Shown here in pieces: positions 58,963 to 64,000 of a stretch of DNA of 64,000 nt. Positions within the stretch are counted from its first letter, which is position 1, and each line of letters begins with the position of its first letter. Position numbers and translations under genes: made by a program. Below the pieces are notes generated by a model. The model had not been told where the DNA came from. It did no database searches and saw only the letters and a list, made by a program, of their open reading frames with translations. This stretch comes from Thuidium tamariscinum (taxonomy: Eukaryota; Streptophyta; Bryopsida; Hypnales; Thuidiaceae): positions 46,529,682 through 46,593,681 of the forward strand of contig OX344749.2 of NCBI GenBank assembly GCA_947034885.2, given 5' to 3'.

Positions 58963-61900
58963 CACTCCTCCTCCACAAGCAAAAAAGAATACCGATCCCT
59001 GATCTCTACTCTGTAGCAAAAACTCTAGCTCCTCCTCCGTTGTCGCCTCTCACTGTTTCTTCTCCCCTCGCACTCGATCATCAGCATAAACAATGCAGAC
59101 GCGCCTCCTTCTTCTCTGCAAGTTCGCCAGCTCCTCTCCCACCGCAAGAACTCTAACAGAAGAAAAGTCGGGATCCATGACAGCACCAATGCTCAAGAGA
59201 GCGTGTGTTCACGAGAGCGGGAAGGGCAGCCACAAGCAGGGGTTCGAGAGAGCACGGAGATGAGTTTTTAGAATGCAAGTAACAAATCTTTCATGGCGGC
59301 TCGCCTGGTTGCCAGAGATTGACGGCATTCTGTCAACTCGCCGGATCAATTGATACTAATTTTACATGAGAAATTTGCAAATGCAGTGGCGGAGCAGACA
59401 TTTACGATTCAAAACACCGGCGTGATTGTGTGAGAGCGGCAGAGCTCCTCATTTGGGGCATGGAAGAAGGAGATGTGGGCACGGACGAAGTGGGCCTGTG
59501 ACCGTGAGAGACGGGGATTGAGGTGACTTTTCGAATTACCCTATTACCGACCTAAACATCCCACTTATCAAGCACTAATAACCAGGGTTTTTTTAATCTT
59601 TCTTATGCCAGATTGAACCAAAAGTAAGAATTTGGCTAAAAATGGCAAAAACCATGAAGTTTTTTTGCCAACAAACTCTGATGTAAGTAAATTTATTTGA
59701 TAATATGTGGATGAATGTTGAAATTTGGAGCACCACTAAAACATTTTATATTTCCACTTTGGCACTTTATAAAAAATGCAAAAAAAAGCCCTATCGCTAG
59801 GCTTTCACCATTTATTAACTGATTTGGTATAATAATTTGCAATCAATGAAGTGAATTATATTTGGTACACAATCTATGAATGAAATTTGTTTAGTCAGTG
59901 GCATACTTATTGTGGTGGATATGGGACAAATTTGGAATAAAAAGTGTTTAGAAAATCTTGATTTGTCAACTCCTCTATATTTTTTTGTCTTTTTGCTCAT
60001 TTTAAAGAAGTTTATTTTCATTGTTTGATGACAAAATTTGAATTTTGTCTTGTAACCTTTTCAAAATACTTTAGAATGTACTTCCAATGCTAAAAAAATT
60101 TCAATTAAGTTCTATTTATGAACTTGTGAGAAGTTAGAATTTTACTTGGTGGAGTAGTCAACTAAGTGGATTGGGAATGCTCCAAGGTAGAAGCCTATGA
60201 TTGCAACACCTTCTATCCTCCAACAACTAAAAAATGGCATTGAATGAATGTTTCTATATTTCAAAACTCCATTAAAATTTTCAATAGCAACTAGTAAGAG
60301 GTGAAGAGTTTTTTGAAGAAACCAATGAAAGTTAAGACATTTCATGCTTCAAAGGTGTCCATTCATATTGAGTTTAGTATTAAGTATAGGTTATCCAACT
60401 TAGAAATTACAAAACTACTTGGGGTGCATTTCATCTTAAGTACACCAATAATCTCAAAAAATGTTCTTCATCATTTGACCTTTGAGGTAGTGGGACTAAA
60501 AAAAGTGTCACTTTTAGGTCCACAATGATATTTTATCGCTATATGTTTTTTGTACAATGATTTATTGCTCATAGGGGAGGGAATATTTGACAATGTGTTC
60601 TTTTTTTCAATGAATGCATGAAAGCATTGAATTGCTACAAAATCTTCAAAGAATATCTTATAATGTTGGATATTCGTATAGAAATTTGGATTTGTAAATT
60701 AATCATCATTACATTTAGCACATTTCATCCATGCCTTTGGTTTTAACCTATAAAGACAAAACCTATCACCAAGGTAGCCAGTGAAAAATGATTCAATTTT
60801 TGGAACAATAGGTGCATTTTTTATTTTCTACAATAATCTTAAAAGACATCCATTGGACTACTTTGGGGCCTTTCAACATTTCAATTTTAAAGTATAAACA
60901 CCTAAAAACATTCATTTAAGTTGATGTGCATAGAAAGCAGAGTCAAAATTACAATTAGGGCAAGAATTAGGGATTGATTTTTGACTTGTAAAGAAGTGAA
61001 AATTTTAAAATTAAAAAAAATTGTAATTTAAAATTTTCTTTTGTATTTTCTATGAATTTTGAAAGCCAAATTTTAAAGTGTTGTATAGGTGTATTTTTGA
61101 AGCACTTTGAAAAAAGACCCAAAACCTTTCTCTAAAGGCAATATTACTTTTCAACCAAGTTGTACTATGTATAAGTTAAAATTGAAATCATTCTACATAG
61201 ATGGTTTGTGATCATATTGGAACAGTCCAAGAGGTCCTCTACATCCTATAAATGAAGGGGCAAGAAAAAGTGAGTACTTCTAGCTTGACCCTAAAATGGC
61301 CAAATAGTGGCCAATGGATGACTTTCAGGATTACTTGAATATCAAAGAATGCATCTATTGGTATGCAAATGAAATCATTTCTGGATCACTACCTTGGTAA
61401 TAGCACTCACCCTTTCAAGAATGATTATCTAATATTGCCACAAACAAAAAGTGTTTATTAGATGCTTCAACAAGCTTTGTACATATAAAAGAATTGATCA
61501 TTTTCATCAAATTTTAGTATGTAATTTTATTAATACTATATCTACAATTTTGAGTTAAATTCTACCATTATAAAAAAATTGAACCTTGTAGAGGGTCATT
61601 TTGTTTGATTTTTGATTGTTATGCAAATATAGAAGAAATAAATTTTAAACAAAATCTATTTTTTTAATTTAAAAAAATTAAAATATTCTTGAAATTGTCA
61701 ATGTAATGTGGCTCTAGTAGTATCATGTCATTTTAATTTTTTAAATTTTCTTCTATAATTGCATCACCATAGCACTAATCTTACGGCCTTCTCCAAGGTC
61801 CAAATTTTTTATAATGACATTTTAGTTCATCTTATATGAAGTAAAATTTTAAGAATGTATACTACATGATGTAATTCAATATTTTGAGGTTTTTCCCTTA

Positions 61901-62298
61901 AAACTTAATTTTGACACTCAAAACAATTCTTTTTATTTTCAAATAGAGTTAACTAAATAAACCCTCTAAAGCACAATTTATAATTTCCTAAAAAAATATG
62001 AAAATTTTATTTGAATAAACATTTCAATGAAGTCTACAATTGAGGACCACAACAACAATTCTAAATATGGAATGTCACAAAAAATAATCTATGCCACAAT
62101 GTTCTACATTATAATATACTTCAATTTTGAAAATTAAATTTTTTTCTTAACCCTTAAAATTTCTAGTAACTTTCAAGAGGTTTTAGATTCCCATTTTGTA
62201 AGTTATGAAGAGTTGAAGCTCAAAGGGTAATGGATCATTGCTAGGCAAAATTAATTGTAGGATCCTATAGAAAGCAAGGTAGAGAGCTAAGTCCTTGC
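58963..62298. other. WRAP73 5' region, then AT-rich repeat desert
   Basis: About 0.6 kb next to WRAP73 has balanced composition and would contain its promoter. From about 59.6 kb the DNA becomes strongly AT-rich with no credible frame, like the 26-38 kb desert. Confidence 0.5.
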
Positions 62299-62815
62299 CA
62301 TTAGGAGGGATTTGAGGGCTCTAGGAGCCTGTGAGTTCCCACAGCCCGAAATCGTGAAAACAGCTGCGGGAACGCAGTTCCCACATGAATCCGACGTGGT
62401 CAAGCGACTGCCACGTCATCGACTTTTTTTTTCCGAAATTTTTTTTTTGGATTTTTTTTCATATTTCAGGACCCAAATTTGTTTTTTATTTTTTATTTGT
62501 TTTTTGAAAATGTTGACTAGTGGCCAGCCGTTCCCAAACCCTGTTTCGGGATCAGTCCCGAAACCACTAGTAGAAACCCCCGTTTAATATGACAAGGCCT
62601 AATTTCTCTTGACAGATTTTGCTAGGCATCAAAAGTAACCACCCGTGTTTTTATGTTAACAAAAACTTTCAACACAACATCAATGCTGATATAAAAACAC
62701 GGGTTGTTACTTTTGATGCCTAGCAAAATCCGTCAAGAAAAATTAGGCCTTGTCACATTAAACGGGGGTTTCTACTAGTGAACGGCCCTTTGCAGCCCTC
62801 AAATCCCTCCTAATG
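62299..62815. mobile_element. Small inverted-repeat element, host of the nested MITE
   Basis: CATTAGGAGGGATTTGAGGG followed by CT at 62299-62320 is repeated as a perfect inverse complement at 62794-62815. Subtracting the nested MITE and its duplication leaves about 300 bp, including a perfect hairpin GTTTCGGGA-TCAG-TCCCGAAAC at 62543-62564. Flanks give no clear target duplication (only TTA/TAA-like bases), so the superfamily is unresolved. Confidence 0.6.
62565..62780. mobile_element. CACTA-type foldback MITE, 216 bp, TSD AAC
   Basis: The unit starts CACTAGTAGAAACCCCCGTT and ends with its inverse complement. The two arms are about 90 bp each and differ at about four places, leaving a small loop. 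AAC flanks both sides (62562-62564 and 62781-62783), the 3-bp target duplication typical of CACTA elements. There is no coding capacity. It inserted into the element at 62299-62815. The near-identical arms suggest recent activity, and transcripts would fold into a long hairpin. Confidence 0.88.
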
Positions 62816-64000
62816 AATTGTTATCACTATATAGTTTGGTTTCATTCCAACTTATAGATTATAACATAAAAATGAAGGTTCCTTCAACGAAACATATAAT
62901 TAAGAGTAGATAAAATTATACTTTGACTAATTCTTTTGGATACATAACATTTTAGAAAGTTGGCATCCTACACTTGTTCTTAAGGAAACTAAGTTCTACA
63001 TACATGGGAATAAGTCTTGTATATTAAAGACCAAAAATGAGTGAGAACTTGATCCTCTAATAGTAATCATTTCATTGTTAAATTTTTAAGGAAGTATGAG
63101 AAACATCAAAGATTTGCCACAAATTTGGGGCCAAAATTCAAGTTCAAGTATGATAGAAGGAAAGAACACAATAAAAGCTACCTAGTAGAAAAAAGTTGAA
63201 AAATAGATCAAATCTCAGTGTAAGATGTGCATTCTAATGGTTTTCAATAGATATAGACCATGAAGAGCTAAAAAAACACATGCCTCAACTTCATTGGCCA
63301 CAATTCCCTATTCAATGACTTTTTGACTCTTTACCTCTAAACCACCTACATTTTGGAAATTTTTATAAATTCAATAGTAAATCTTCTCTTTTATTTGAAT
63401 ACACCACTTCAAAGTTAATTTTATTCACTTGAAAATGAGCTCAAGAATAAGTGACTTTTCACATTCCTATGTCTAAAAATGGTTCTTCTAAAAATGGATC
63501 ATCCACATTATGGTTGATGAAAATTTTAAGGATTATCATTATTTGTAATTGATATGAATTTTCTTCACTTTTTCTTCAAAAATTTATAGGAATTTGAAAT
63601 TTTTTCAAAAAAATTCAAAAAATTCTTGAAAAATACTAGACGTTTTTTTCATTTTTGAAAAATAAAACCAAAAGACTCCACTCTTAAATAGCAAAGGAAT
63701 AGAGGATACAAAGTAATACCTCGAAATTTGCCTAAACAATCATTGGCTCCTTCTTTTGACCCTAGAAAGACGTCACAAACACTAAATGTCTAATAGATGA
63801 ATAGAGAGATGATTGAAAATCCTTCTACAAAAACCAAAAATGTAGATTTTTTCCTTAAAATTTTATATAAACAGAGGAGGTTTTGCATACTAATTTGACC
63901 ATTAATGAATGCTCTTGGATTTTCTTAACCAATTGATATACACAATACCAAAAACAATGATTCTATGGTGATTAGTTCATCTTTTTGGATTAATCCTATA
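62816..64000. other. AT-rich DNA, nothing supported
   Basis: No frame or signal is convincing. Composition and short T/A runs are as in the 59.6-62.3 kb stretch. Confidence 0.5.

Noticed and set aside
39772..59020. A functional gene cluster linking PEPC, RtcB, GH53 and WRAP73
   Set aside because: The products have unrelated roles, the orientations differ, and plant gene neighbours are usually unrelated. No shared regulatory motif was seen.
62312..62587. 91-codon frame across the nested elements
   Set aside because: It starts at a TTG, crosses poly-T tracts and runs into the MITE arm, so it is not a gene.
1..64000. CRISPR arrays, prokaryotic operons, viral genes or organelle DNA
   Set aside because: No regularly spaced repeats, no ribosome-binding-site driven gene strings and no plastid or mitochondrial genes were found. 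All real genes are intron-bearing or plant-nuclear in style.

Overview
The window looks like nuclear DNA of a land plant. It holds a plant-type phosphoenolpyruvate carboxylase gene with twelve short exons, other intron-rich genes with GT-AG borders, and large En/Spm (CACTA) transposon remains with plant-specific domains. An intact RtcB-family RNA ligase of the release-factor-H-coupled type and a GH53 galactanase, neither typical of flowering plants as far as I know, make a seed-free plant (bryophyte, lycophyte or fern) a reasonable but unproven guess. No species can be named from the sequence alone.

Positions 1 to about 25 kb are transposon territory. A broken TNP2-type transposase runs leftward from 16110 to 1973. 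A broken TNPA/Transposase_24-like gene runs rightward from 18052 to 22793. Together they may be one very large, divergently organised CACTA element. Its TNP2 gene is split by about 9.5 kb (4.4-13.9 kb), which holds a second transposon-like unit. That unit has a 560-residue gag-like open frame (7621-9303) in DNA packed with GGAACGGA-type motifs. The gap also holds tandem repeats and a small Mutator-like non-autonomous element (11995-12722) with a 10-bp target duplication. Most in-frame stops in both transposase genes are one C-to-T change from a Gln or Arg codon. A hypothetical ORF (24638-25045, minus) with telo-box-containing tandem repeats upstream closes this part.

From 25.9 to 38.4 kb the DNA is AT-rich and without credible genes. 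It holds diverged repeats in both orientations, including two inverted copies of a fragment with Myb/SANT-like coding potential.

From 39.5 to 59 kb lies a gene island: PEPC (39772-45881, plus), the RtcB-type ligase (47509-51943, minus, 7 exons), an intronless GH53 enzyme ending in HDEL (53070-54110, minus), and WRAP73/WDR8 (55187-58962, minus, 7 exons). All four coding regions are intact after splicing by eye. They have unrelated roles (carbon metabolism, RNA repair, carbohydrate hydrolysis, microtubule organisation) and do not look like a pathway cluster.

From 59 kb to the end the DNA is again AT-rich. It contains a nested pair of small inverted-repeat elements: a 216-bp CACTA-type foldback MITE (62565-62780, TSD AAC) inside an older element with 22-bp terminal inverted repeats (62299-62815).
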